Assembly: GCA_964423645.1 (NCBI GenBank)
Contig: CAYRFE010000040.1
Coordinates: forward strand, 1-24,159
Source of the DNA: CAYRFE01 sp964423645 [NCBI: uncultured bacterium]
Lineage (GTDB): Bacteria > Macinerneyibacteriota > Macinerneyibacteria > Macinerneyibacteriales
Length of the DNA: 24,159 bases
Direction of reading: 5' to 3'
A program made the translations under genes and the position numbers. Positions 1-7,622 of this stretch are shown here, in pieces. Under the pieces are notes generated by a model. It saw only the letters and a list, made by a program, of their open reading frames with translations, did not search any database and was not told the DNA's origin. Position 1 is the first letter of the stretch. Every line of letters begins with the position of its first letter.

Positions 1-52
1 TTTTACAGCCTTGACCTTTTTGTTACTTTTTGTGTCAAGACAAAAAGTAAGG
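1..52 (+). repeat. Dispersed T-rich palindromic repeat, copy 1
   Basis: First of four near-identical copies of a roughly 51 bp intergenic repeat (others at 8310-8361, 12880-12930 and 13968-14018). It holds a perfect 11 bp inverted repeat, TTACTTTTTGT at 23-33 against ACAAAAAGTAA at 40-50, with loop GTCAAG at 34-39. The loop is also complementary to CTTGAC at 10-15, just upstream. Outer arms GCCTT (8-12) and AAGGC (49-53) are present here and in copy 2 but not in copies 3 and 4. No protein is encoded. It is seen directly as a repeat; its function is unknown. Confidence 0.85.
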
Positions 53-112
53 CAGACTTTTCGTTATCTTATCGGACACAACACCCTACATGATGCCCGG
101 TGGTTTATGTTG

Positions 113-131
113 GGGCGAGGCGACCTCGCCC
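113..131. repeat. GC-rich palindrome, arms GGGCGAGG / CCTCGCCC
   Basis: Perfect 8 bp arms (113-120 and 124-131) around a 3-base loop. It has the same design as the GGGCGGAT/ATCCGCCC palindromes at 8275-8295 and 13926-13946: a short GC-rich hairpin placed near the T-rich repeat. It lies downstream of the barrel-protein gene. Such palindromes can block exonucleases or mark transcript ends, but nothing here proves a role. Confidence 0.7.
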
Positions 132-164
132 TTACAAAATCTTGAGCGACACTACATATAGAAA

Positions 165-185
165 AGACGTGTTTGAAACACGTCT
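165..185. repeat. Near-perfect 21 bp palindrome
   Basis: AGACGTGTTT at 165-174 pairs with AAACACGTCT at 176-185 across a single central base. With almost no loop it is more likely to act as a DNA palindrome (cruciform or dimeric protein site) than as an RNA hairpin. It belongs to the cluster of palindromes between the window edge and the barrel-protein gene. Confidence 0.7.
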
Positions 186-221
186 CTACAGAACAAGACA
201 AAAAACAAGCATGAACTTATT

Positions 222-250
222 AAAAAATCGGGAAGAAACAAGCCCTTCCC
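222..250 (-). terminator. Rho-independent terminator of the envelope operon
   Basis: Read on the minus strand, arms GGGAAG and CTTCCC (plus-strand 245-250 and 230-235) enclose a 9-base loop. A run of six T follows (plus-strand A run 222-227). It starts about 38 bases after the stop codon of the barrel-protein gene, in the right place and orientation to end the operon. Confidence 0.65.
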
Positions 251-287
251 CTGCGTTCACACTACACATTGCAACAATTATCGTCAA

Positions 288-1598
288 TCAAAACAAAATA
301 CCCACCGTAAGTCGTATATCCATCGCATTACCCATGAAGGTGAACTCACGATCATCCTCTCCGAGATAACCGCTCACGGTAAGAGACGCCGAAAGGTCGT
401 TGATATCGATATAGCTCAATCCTGTGGATAGAATGGCCGAATGATCGCTCATGTTTGCAATACCGTTGATATTCAATGAAATATCACTCGTGATGAACTT
501 ACTGACGGTAGTAAACATCGCCAGATAATATTTTCCGTAATTATTGGGTTCATACAAGTCGTGCCCATAAAAGTAGGCGGCTTTCGTCCCTGCAGGCACC
601 ACGACTCCGTCAATCGTGATCGGTTCGTCATAGAAATAGAGGCTGCTATCCTCCAATACATTTTCATCATACCCGCGGTGATTATAATACCCTTCAAGAA
701 CGACTGACACTTTATCCTTCACGTCACCGACATCAAACGATTTTGACAATCCCAGCGCAACTTTCGGCACCCATTCATCCGTTTTTTTCTCGCGATATAA
801 CACACCGTTGTGTTCTGTCATGAACGGGTAATTGTCGCCGTAACTCACGCCGATCTCGCCGGTAACATCAATTTTAAAAATACGCGTCGAAATATCATAG
901 CCGTATACCGGATGAAATCCTTTTTTTGCCCACACGGCAAGCGCCATCTCCGTCTCGCCCATAAGCCATTCGAATTTATACGCACCGGCAAGCGTATCCG
1001 CATTATCCGCCTTCCCTGTATCAATAAACCCGTACATATTCGCCTTGGTACCGAAGGGTACATGTATTTTCACGCCGTATGCACCTTCGCGCGATCCGAC
1101 TTTTTCAATAAAACTCTTTTTTTCGACATTGACCAGATCGGTCGGGTTAAAAAAATAACATCTGCCCCACTGCAAAACCTGCTTGCCGGTACGAAAATAC
1201 ACTATATTTTTATAATTGAAATCAAGGAACAACTCCCGCAGCCAATACTGAGTCTTACCTGTATCAGGCGTGTACTCCACTTCAAGATTGGCAAATCCCT
1301 TGATCCCGCGCTTCAACCGCGCATCAAGTAAAAGATTTCCCGACATATACGAATGCAACGAATTCTCATTGTCATCACCGGTATGCCACCATTCACGAGT
1401 AAGCGTGTACGTATTGACGCTTGTTATCGAGCCGGAAATACCCAATGACTTTTTCTCGCCTTCATTCATTGCTTCGTTATTTACTATTTTTTTGCTGTCC
1501 GTGATCGTCTCGGTATCGCCGAATAATTCGTCTTCATCAACTGCATACACAAACGCGGTAAGCGTGATTCCGAGCCACAGCATCATCATCCATTTCAT
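288..1598 (-). CDS. Outer-membrane beta-barrel protein (DUF1302/porin-like)
   Basis: Predicted outer-membrane protein of 436 residues. A short signal peptide (about residues 1-19, hydrophobic, ending FVYA) is followed by an acidic stretch. After it come many amphipathic strands rich in Tyr, Trp and Gly, and the protein ends in Phe, as barrels recognised by the BAM machinery do. A segment near residues 138-160 (RTGKQVLQWGR then FNPTDLVN) resembles barrel proteins of the DUF1302 type that accompany LolA-like carriers. The family match is from memory. The start is supported by GGAGGT seven bases before ATG. It is the last gene of the TetR-ABC-FtsX-FtsX-LolA series, separated from the LolA-like gene by a 164 bp mobile-looking element, and may have its own weak promoter. 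Likely role: the outer-membrane end of the export route. The substrate is unknown. Confidence 0.7.
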   Translation of the reverse strand: MKWMMMLWLGITLTAFVYAVDEDELFGDTETITDSKKIVNNEAMNEGEKKSLGISGSITSVNTYTLTREWWHTGDDNENSLHSYMSGNLLLDARLKRGIKGFANLEVEYTPDTGKTQYWLRELFLDFNYKNIVYFRTGKQVLQWGRCYFFNPTDLVNVEKKSFIEKVGSREGAYGVKIHVPFGTKANMYGFIDTGKADNADTLAGAYKFEWLMGETEMALAVWAKKGFHPVYGYDISTRIFKIDVTGEIGVSYGDNYPFMTEHNGVLYREKKTDEWVPKVALGLSKSFDVGDVKDKVSVVLEGYYNHRGYDENVLEDSSLYFYDEPITIDGVVVPAGTKAAYFYGHDLYEPNNYGKYYLAMFTTVSKFITSDISLNINGIANMSDHSAILSTGLSYIDINDLSASLTVSGYLGEDDREFTFMGNAMDIRLTVGILF

Positions 1599-1657
1599 AC
1601 AGACCTCCGTTTTTCATAATTTGCTGCAGAAGCAACACACAGGTTTGTCACTGCATC

Positions 1658-1685
1658 ATTATATTGAGAGCTTTGCAAAATACAA
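1658..1685 (-). promoter_or_regulatory. Possible promoter for the barrel gene, partly supplied by the inserted element
   Basis: On the minus strand a perfect TATAAT lies at plus-strand 1658-1663, just outside the left end of the inserted element. A weak -35 (TTGTAT, 1680-1685) falls at or just past the inner edge of the element's terminal repeat, with a 16 bp spacer. The -35 matches only its first three bases, so this is tentative. Confidence 0.35.
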
Positions 1686-1828
1686 GGTTATCAAATTGTC
1701 TTTATTTACTAAAAAGGGGGGTGGGGACGAAGTCCCCACTATATAACAATTTAAGCCCCTCCCGATCTTCACGGGAGGGGTTTGGGGTGGGCACAAAGTT
1801 AAAAAATGATAGTTTTGCAAAGGTCTCA
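1665..1828. mobile_element. MITE-like element with terminal inverted repeats, copy A
   Basis: A 164 bp element bounded by 16 bp terminal inverted repeats that match at 15 of 16 positions: TGAGAGCTTTGCAAAA at 1665-1680 and the complement of TGAGACCTTTGCAAAA at 1813-1828. Inside are two strong hairpins: GTGGGGAC/GTCCCCAC (1721-1728, 1732-1739) and CCCCTCCCG/CGGGAGGGG (1756-1764, 1772-1780). No coding capacity is visible. It ends 7 bp from the stop codon of the LolA-like gene. Related copies lie at 18181-18297 (one terminus kept) and 12943-13027 (core only). No target-site duplication is obvious. A non-autonomous transposon derivative is the simplest reading. Confidence 0.7.
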
Positions 1829-1835
1829 TAGTATT

Positions 1836-2597
1836 TTATTTACTCAAATTCTCCAAATATGGTTTGGTAAAAATTTCATTTCCTAACTTCGCAGTTGATA
1901 TACCCGAAATTTCAACCACCGTTTTATTTCCTTTTTCAAACTCGTCCACATAAATATGCTGCACTGCCACATAACGACCGTCAACTGTGGTATATTTCGG
2001 GTAAAATGCCGTCTGCATAAGAGTGCCGGATGCCGAATATGCCTGTTCTTTCAACGGAAGGTAATTATCTTTTCGTACCCACATAACTTTTTTCGGATAA
2101 TCGACATCGTTTACCTTTGCTTTGATTTCAAATTTATACACAGGTATTTTCCCAAGCATTTCTTCAGTAATAATCTCTTTTCCCGACGCATCTTTTGTCG
2201 CTTCATACATGTCAACCATCTTGCGATTTTCAAAATCATCACCTTTTGCATCGGTTCCGCCGATACTCTCATCTCGGTTTATATGCTGAAACGTACGAGT
2301 ATTTCTGCGATACATCCAAAAGTTATCGCCGACACGTAAGTAGCCGTTTCCCTTATCGGATTCCGGTGCACGCATAACGATAAGAAAAGAATCGTCGGAA
2401 TCTCTTCGGTAATACATCATTTCAATACGTTTCGTGCCCTGATCTGCTTTCTGTTGTGTGACAAGTACATTTGCACGAATATCGGTTTTCATTTCCATAA
2501 TCTCATCCAATGTACGCAATATCGTATCAATTTTTTGTGCATGAACGGCGCACACCGCAATCATGCTTACCACCACTGCTATTAGTAACTTTTTCAT
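1836..2597 (-). CDS. LolA-like periplasmic carrier (outer membrane lipoprotein-sorting protein family)
   Basis: Periplasmic protein of 253 residues with a clear signal peptide (MKKLL, a hydrophobic run, cleavage near VHA-Q). The mature part has the strand-rich pattern of the LolA-like family: a segment running from PESDKGNGYLRVGDNFWMY into TRTFQHI, then DVDYPKKVMWVRKDNYLPLK, then a late YVAVQH strand. These proteins form an incomplete barrel that binds acyl chains of lipoproteins or lipids. The start at 2597 is chosen over the longer frame at 2666 because GGAGGA sits seven bases upstream and the signal peptide begins there. It follows the second permease by 22 bases. Role by context: accepts a lipidated or hydrophobic cargo from the ABC transporter and passes it to the outer membrane. 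The family call is firm enough; the substrate is unknown. Confidence 0.8.
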   Translation of the reverse strand: MKKLLIAVVVSMIAVCAVHAQKIDTILRTLDEIMEMKTDIRANVLVTQQKADQGTKRIEMMYYRRDSDDSFLIVMRAPESDKGNGYLRVGDNFWMYRRNTRTFQHINRDESIGGTDAKGDDFENRKMVDMYEATKDASGKEIITEEMLGKIPVYKFEIKAKVNDVDYPKKVMWVRKDNYLPLKEQAYSASGTLMQTAFYPKYTTVDGRYVAVQHIYVDEFEKGNKTVVEISGISTAKLGNEIFTKPYLENLSK

Positions 2598-2619
2598 ATA
2601 TATCCTCCATTTTTCACGT

Positions 2620-4410
2620 TTATTCGAAATGCCGTAATGCCTCAGCTGCCGAAAGCTTCGCCGCATGATGAGCAGGGAAAAATGCCGTTCCGACGCCGAT
2701 ACAAAGAATCAATATCAAATTGCCGACAATTCCTCCTACGGTTGGCAAAAAACGCAGATGTCCGTTTACCAACAACATACCGAGCGGATTATCTGCACCC
2801 GAGGGAATGGTCAGCGCAGACAATCCCGCCATAACAAGCAATGCAAGGATGATCCCCGTAACACATGCAAAAAATGTCAGAAAAAATGTTTCGAGAATAA
2901 ATGTGTTCCTCACATCACTTTTCTGCATACCGATCGCCCGCACGGTACCGATCTCTCGTGTTCGCTCGCGAATGGTCATACGCAATGTATTTACCACACC
3001 GATCAGAATTATGAAGAAAAGAATCATAACCGCAACAAGCGTGATTATATTGAGCGCATTTTCAAGTTTCAATACATCACTCGCCGTTTCATACATGGTT
3101 GATACATCGATAACCGTTGCTTTCCACTTCTTTTTCCCAAGATCACGATACTTCTGTGTATACTCCTCACTGGTTTTTGTCCGCGGAAGAAGTATCCATT
3201 CTGTAGCCAATGAGTCATACATCGGATCATCTTTCGTCGGTAATCGTTTGAGATCTTCTGCATCAAACGCTACAGGAAGATGGTCATAATAGACATTATA
3301 GAATTCATGTTCCACTGCAAGTACCGAAAAATCATACACATCGCTACCGAATGATACGACGTGGGTAACGTCAAAGTTCGCGGTTATTTTTCCGCTGAAT
3401 TTACTGTCATACACCACCGTAATACGGTCATTAGGACGAATATCTGCAAGTTTTGCGAGTTTTTCACCGACCATGACCGTTTTTTTACTACCGATATCTT
3501 CAGGTTTCCCCATAAGAATTCGAAAAGAATCAAAGAGTTGTTTATGCTCTTCTTTGTCATATTTATACCCGTACACTATTGCGTCCCGCTTAAGCCCGCG
3601 ACGTGTGTTGGTAACAGTCCCCTGAATATATGCTAAGTCAGGCGTCAACGCGTTGTATATCGCATCTGCCACCTTCACGGCATTCTTTTGAGGAACTTTA
3701 ATGTTCAATTGTATTGTTCCTGTTTCCCACTCATTGTATGCCATAAGGTGACGTAAATGTTGAAGTCCCAAAAACACGACACCGTTCATGAACACGTTGT
3801 CATTTTTCATGATGCCGACCACCGTCAAGCGCGCAGCCTGTTCCTGTCCGAGTACTGTTTTAAAACGAACACGGATCACGTCATTCAGCTTGACATTCAG
3901 GTATTCTGCTTTTTCGGTCGAAATGATCACCGGGTTTTCAATATTCGGATCATCCAGCGATTCAAACACTCCTTCAACCATTTTAAATGATTCTTCCACT
4001 TCTTTTCTCGTTTGTTCGCTCATTTCTTGCTTCGTATCAATACCGACCATGACGACATTATCGGTCTTGCCGTTACCGATGGCACGACAAAACACTCCGA
4101 TCGATTCATCATATTCAAGCACACCGAATTCATTATTATTGATCGTTGCGCTGTCTTTTATCAACGTCATGATACGCTCTTTGTCCCTGAATATTTGACG
4201 CTGCGTACCGCCTTTTTCATTGAAGCTGACGCGCACATGACCTGCAACATAACGAACTATTTTATTGAACATAATATCAGAAATACCTGCTGAAAACGAA
4301 TACGCGATCACAAGGATCATCATACCGAAAGCGATCGCCGTACCCAGCAGAATATTACGCCGTTTCTGACGAAACAAATTTCTCAAACTAAGCATAATCA
4401 ACAATTTCAT
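2620..4410 (-). CDS. FtsX/LolC-type ABC transporter permease (second of pair)
   Basis: Inner-membrane permease of 596 residues with the MacB/LolC/FtsX layout. A first membrane helix (about residues 20-45) follows a basic N-terminus (RNLFRQKRRN). A periplasmic domain of roughly 380 residues follows, then three C-terminal helices beginning near NIITLVAVMILFF. The conserved cytoplasmic segment between helices 2 and 3, TIRERTREIGTVRAIGMQKSDV, couples to the ATPase. The start at 4410 is preferred because GAGGAGG lies six bases before this ATG. An upstream TTG at 4425 would translate the ribosome binding site itself. The gene begins 11 bases after the first permease and presumably forms a heterodimer with it. 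The ATPase is encoded two genes upstream. MacB would carry a fused ATPase, so this is closer to LolCDE in architecture. Confidence 0.87.
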   Translation of the reverse strand: MKLLIMLSLRNLFRQKRRNILLGTAIAFGMMILVIAYSFSAGISDIMFNKIVRYVAGHVRVSFNEKGGTQRQIFRDKERIMTLIKDSATINNNEFGVLEYDESIGVFCRAIGNGKTDNVVMVGIDTKQEMSEQTRKEVEESFKMVEGVFESLDDPNIENPVIISTEKAEYLNVKLNDVIRVRFKTVLGQEQAARLTVVGIMKNDNVFMNGVVFLGLQHLRHLMAYNEWETGTIQLNIKVPQKNAVKVADAIYNALTPDLAYIQGTVTNTRRGLKRDAIVYGYKYDKEEHKQLFDSFRILMGKPEDIGSKKTVMVGEKLAKLADIRPNDRITVVYDSKFSGKITANFDVTHVVSFGSDVYDFSVLAVEHEFYNVYYDHLPVAFDAEDLKRLPTKDDPMYDSLATEWILLPRTKTSEEYTQKYRDLGKKKWKATVIDVSTMYETASDVLKLENALNIITLVAVMILFFIILIGVVNTLRMTIRERTREIGTVRAIGMQKSDVRNTFILETFFLTFFACVTGIILALLVMAGLSALTIPSGADNPLGMLLVNGHLRFLPTVGGIVGNLILILCIGVGTAFFPAHHAAKLSAAEALRHFE

Positions 4411-4421
4411 ACCCATCCTCC

Positions 4422-5939
4422 TCAATCACGCGATATCGCATCAAGCGGTGTGATCGACTGTGCCACTTTCACCGGGTACACCACCGCGATAACCGTGACC
4501 AAAAACAATTGGAAAACCGTCACGATGATATCAACGATCGAAAGCATCGGTCGTAACGTATCCCCGCCGTACATCAATTGTAAAAAATCATTTTGTGTTG
4601 TGATATTCATACCGGGTATGATCCAAACGGCAACAATACCGACGATTATACCCAAGCCGCCGAATACCGCCGATAACAGCGCAGTCTCTCCGATAAACAT
4701 ACTGCGTATAAAGCTTTTTTGTGCACCCACTGCACGCATCATACCGATCTCCGATGTCCGTTCTAATGCTGCCATACTAAGCGTATTGACAATAATTATG
4801 ATCGCCACGAAAAATAAAAACATGGTAAACCCGAACAACACCGCCTTAATGAGCACTGCCATGCTGCCCAACACTCCCGACGCCTTTTGCCAGCTCACCA
4901 CGCGTGCATTGAGAGCATTGTCGTTCAATAGATCTTCTAAGCGTTGCATTGCTTCTTTCTGCACGACACCCTTTTTGAATCGTATCATTACCATGTTATA
5001 CGTTCCCGCTTCGGTGTCGATAGGAGTGCTATCCTTTTTTTGTATGATCATCGGTGACGCATCGAATTTTCCTGTATCCGCTACCATCATTGAATCAGAA
5101 CTGAACATATCATCAAGATCGTCCGACTCGAAAATCTTCTTTTTATCCTCCGGCACTTCGGAAAGCAATTCTGATGCATTGAAATATCCCATACATTCGC
5201 GATACGATTCGATATCAGTGATGATGAAATGCCCCCAAAAGGTATTCAATGCCTTGAACTTTATGATGCCGCGAATCGGCACACGAATATCGCTTGCGGT
5301 ATTATCATCGTTGTATCCCATGAACACCATTTCATCTTTAGTAACAAGAGTATCTTTGTCCTTTTCTGCTTCTTTAGTAAGATTTTTATAGTTGATCGTC
5401 TCGTTTTCGGGGATCACCCAATAGTTTGCGGCATCATAATATTCCTTACGAGACCATGACGGCATCAAAATTGCACGCTCATGATTCTCCAATAATTTCC
5501 CCTCCACAATCTCAATATTGCCGGGGAACATTTTCTGATACTCCACAAAATCAACACCCAAAAGATATTTGAAATCGGGTGTACCGTCCTCGTCATCATT
5601 GAGTACCATTGCCATGTTTTTCCCCGCAGGTAAAAACATTTCGATATCGGGATCGTTTTCCAAGACCTTTTTTATGTCTTTAAAATTATGTATCGGTTCA
5701 ACGGGGCGACCGTACATTTCAAAAAGAAGATTGTCGCTTTTTTGCTTCTCCGACACGATTATGACGTCACCGAGAAATCCGTTGACGATATTATCACGCA
5801 ACCCGACATCCATGCCTGCGATCACACCGTTTCCCAGCGTCATGATCAATGCCCCTAAAAACAAGATTATACCGATAACAAAACTTTTTGTTTTATGACG
5901 CAGAATATTGCGCCATGCAATTTTTAATATGAGCTCCAT
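4422..5939 (-). CDS. FtsX/LolC-type ABC transporter permease (first of pair)
   Basis: Inner-membrane permease of 505 residues. Helix 1 lies near residues 20-45 after AWRNILRHKTKS. A long, acidic periplasmic domain follows, with several Asp-rich stretches (for example SDDLDDMFSSDS). Three C-terminal helices start near LIKAVLFGFTMFLFF. The coupling segment ALERTSEIGMMRAVGAQKSF is typical of the FtsX superfamily. The upstream gene's TAA overlaps an ATG at 5951 (TAATG). The ATG at 5939 has the better ribosome binding site (AGGA five bases away), so it is chosen; the longer version adds four residues. The two permeases are divergent in their periplasmic domains, as LolC and LolE are, which suggests separate roles in cargo binding and carrier docking. 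Confidence 0.87.
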   Translation of the reverse strand: MELILKIAWRNILRHKTKSFVIGIILFLGALIMTLGNGVIAGMDVGLRDNIVNGFLGDVIIVSEKQKSDNLLFEMYGRPVEPIHNFKDIKKVLENDPDIEMFLPAGKNMAMVLNDDEDGTPDFKYLLGVDFVEYQKMFPGNIEIVEGKLLENHERAILMPSWSRKEYYDAANYWVIPENETINYKNLTKEAEKDKDTLVTKDEMVFMGYNDDNTASDIRVPIRGIIKFKALNTFWGHFIITDIESYRECMGYFNASELLSEVPEDKKKIFESDDLDDMFSSDSMMVADTGKFDASPMIIQKKDSTPIDTEAGTYNMVMIRFKKGVVQKEAMQRLEDLLNDNALNARVVSWQKASGVLGSMAVLIKAVLFGFTMFLFFVAIIIIVNTLSMAALERTSEIGMMRAVGAQKSFIRSMFIGETALLSAVFGGLGIIVGIVAVWIIPGMNITTQNDFLQLMYGGDTLRPMLSIVDIIVTVFQLFLVTVIAVVYPVKVAQSITPLDAISRD

Positions 5940-5950
5940 ATCGATCCTCA

Positions 5951-6628
5951 TTATTCTTTCTCGATGAGTCCGTCTTTGATCTTCACTATTTCACGCGCAT
6001 ATTTCAATACATTGGCGTCATGAGACGAGAAAATAAAGGTTGTCTTTTCGATCTCGTTCATCTTTTTCATGAGCTCAAGTATTTGTGAGCCGGTCACGGA
6101 ATCCAGGTTTGCGGTCGGTTCATCGGCAAGCACGATATCGGGGTTGGTAATTAATGCACGTGCGATTGCCACACGCTGACGCTGACCTCCCGATAATTCT
6201 GCGGGACGATGGCGAATGTGCTCACTTAAGCCCACTTCGTCGATCAGTTTTTCTGCGCGTTTTCGTGCTTCCGCTTTTGTATGCGTTTTCATTAAAAGTA
6301 ACGGAAACTCAACATTTTCCACTACATCAAGCACCGGTATCAGGTTGAATGTCTGAAATATGAACCCGATTTTATTCAAGCGAATATTGGTGATGTCGCG
6401 ATCACTCAGTAAGGTGATCTCCTGCCCGTTGACTTTTACCGAACCTTCGGTAGCATTGTCGATACAACCGATGATATTCAGCAATGTGGTCTTACCGCTT
6501 CCCGATGGTCCTATCACTGACATGAAATCACCTTCATTGACTGAAAAATCGATACCGCGAAGCGCATGCACCGTGGTGTTACCGAGCGCATAGTTCTTTT
6601 TTAACCCGCTGATCTCAATGATCTTCAT
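5951..6628 (-). CDS. LolD/MacB-type ABC transporter ATPase
   Basis: ATP-binding subunit of 225 residues, the usual size for LolD. All motifs are intact: Walker A GPSGSGKT at 40-47, Q-loop Gln92, signature LSGGQ at 145-149, Walker B ending in DE at 169-170, and the switch His203. The start is supported by AGGAGG a few bases upstream. It lies 17 bases after the TetR gene and shares its stop codon bases with a possible start of the first permease. Its partners are the two FtsX-type permeases. In this superfamily (LolCDE, MacB, FtsEX) ATP hydrolysis drives mechanical extraction or transmission rather than classical transport across the membrane. The exact cargo cannot be told from the ATPase. Confidence 0.93.
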   Translation of the reverse strand: MKIIEISGLKKNYALGNTTVHALRGIDFSVNEGDFMSVIGPSGSGKTTLLNIIGCIDNATEGSVKVNGQEITLLSDRDITNIRLNKIGFIFQTFNLIPVLDVVENVEFPLLLMKTHTKAEARKRAEKLIDEVGLSEHIRHRPAELSGGQRQRVAIARALITNPDIVLADEPTANLDSVTGSQILELMKKMNEIEKTTFIFSSHDANVLKYAREIVKIKDGLIEKE

Positions 6629-6645
6629 AACGTCCTCCTTAAAAA

Positions 6646-7398
6646 CTAATTCCTGCTATCAGACCAATTTACCGCATCTTTTGCCAAGTTAACGTAAAAG
6701 GCATTCATCTCATCATCAGTATAATTTTTTACCACGACCGTGTGACTTATCATATTCCAAATTTTCCGTAACGTAACCATTAAATCAATTTTCATGAATT
6801 CAGCCTCGTGTCCTTCATCGTTATGAAGCATTTCGTGGGAAGAGTTCTGCATATGTAATTGTAAACCCAACACACCGTTTGATGTCGTCCAATACATAAG
6901 TTCGACCTCATGAGGATTGATGTCTTTTTTGAAAATCCCGTCTTCCATTCCTCGTTGTAAATTTTCAACGCCCACTTTCCATACTCGCTGATTCGCTTCC
7001 ATGATCCTCATTCCGATCTCCGCCAGCTCAGGCTGAAACAAACCCTCATCGCTTGTGTGTGTAAGAAGAATCGAAAAATGCGCAGGATACCGTTTGAAAA
7101 ATTCGATATAGGCGACCCCTACAAGCAAAAAACGTTCCAACGCATCAGAGCCTTTCTCACTGAACACTTCCATGATCTCGGCCAGTTTCACCATTGCTCG
7201 ATGTAATACCGTAAGATACAACTCTTCTTTGTTTTTATAATAAAGATACAATGTCGCTTTGCTTAATTCACACGCATCGGCAACATCATTCATCGTCGCG
7301 CCACCCAATCCCTTTTTCAAAAATATTTTTTCGGCACACTCCAAAATCTTTTCCTTGCGCTCTTCTTTCTCTCGCTGTTTTCGTTCCTGTATTCCCAT
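6646..7398 (-). CDS. TetR-family transcriptional regulator
   Basis: Regulator of 250 residues. After a highly charged N-terminus comes a TetR DNA-binding domain: a first helix (about 16-30, ILECAEKIFLKKG), then TMNDVADACELSKATLYLYYKNKEELY at about 35-61 with the recognition helix in SKATLYLYY. The rest is a ligand-binding helical domain with no match I can name. The ATG at 7398 is chosen because AAGGAG lies five bases upstream; a GTG at 7404 abuts that site and is unlikely. It is the first gene of the envelope operon, so it probably represses itself and the transporter genes. An inverted repeat overlapping the -35 box supports this. The inducer is unknown; a membrane-active or lipid-like ligand would be an inference from context only. 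Confidence 0.9.
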   Translation of the reverse strand: MGIQERKQREKEERKEKILECAEKIFLKKGLGGATMNDVADACELSKATLYLYYKNKEELYLTVLHRAMVKLAEIMEVFSEKGSDALERFLLVGVAYIEFFKRYPAHFSILLTHTSDEGLFQPELAEIGMRIMEANQRVWKVGVENLQRGMEDGIFKKDINPHEVELMYWTTSNGVLGLQLHMQNSSHEMLHNDEGHEAEFMKIDLMVTLRKIWNMISHTVVVKNYTDDEMNAFYVNLAKDAVNWSDSRN

Positions 7399-7449
7399 AC
7401 ACACTCCTTTCCTGCCCTAACCTTTAGCCAGCTACTGACCGCGAGTCAC

Positions 7450-7477
7450 ATTGTAGCAAACTTTTTACGGTCGTCAA
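7450..7477 (-). promoter_or_regulatory. Promoter of the TetR-led envelope operon
   Basis: On the minus strand TTGACG (plus-strand 7472-7477) and TACAAT (7450-7455) are separated by 16 bp. Each matches the sigma-70 consensus at five of six bases. The start of transcription would fall about 45 bases before the TetR start codon. It is the only strong promoter seen upstream of the six-gene series. Confidence 0.7.
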
Positions 7478-7492
7478 GAACAAAATGACCGT
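7467..7492. promoter_or_regulatory. Candidate TetR operator over the -35 box
   Basis: Inverted repeat ACGGTC (7467-7472) and GACCGT (7487-7492), 26 bp overall, which covers the -35 hexamer. TetR-family regulators usually bind such dyads in their own promoter, so this is the best operator candidate. A second dyad, GGTTA and TAACC around a TATAAT core, lies beside it at 7494-7509, and the half-site ACCGTCG recurs near 7543. Assignment is inference. Confidence 0.5.
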
Positions 7493-7622
7493 CGGTTATA
7501 TAATTAACCAAATATTAATTATTATACCGTCGTTCATCATATATGACAAAAAAGAAAAGGGAAAGTTTCACCGATTGATTACCAATTCGAGTAAAGGTAA
7601 CCCTAACTATCGACATCTGTCA

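Noticed and set aside
100-369. Plus-strand open frame of 89 codons at the left end
   Set aside because: It runs through palindromic repeats and then antisense into the well-supported barrel gene, and has no ribosome binding site.
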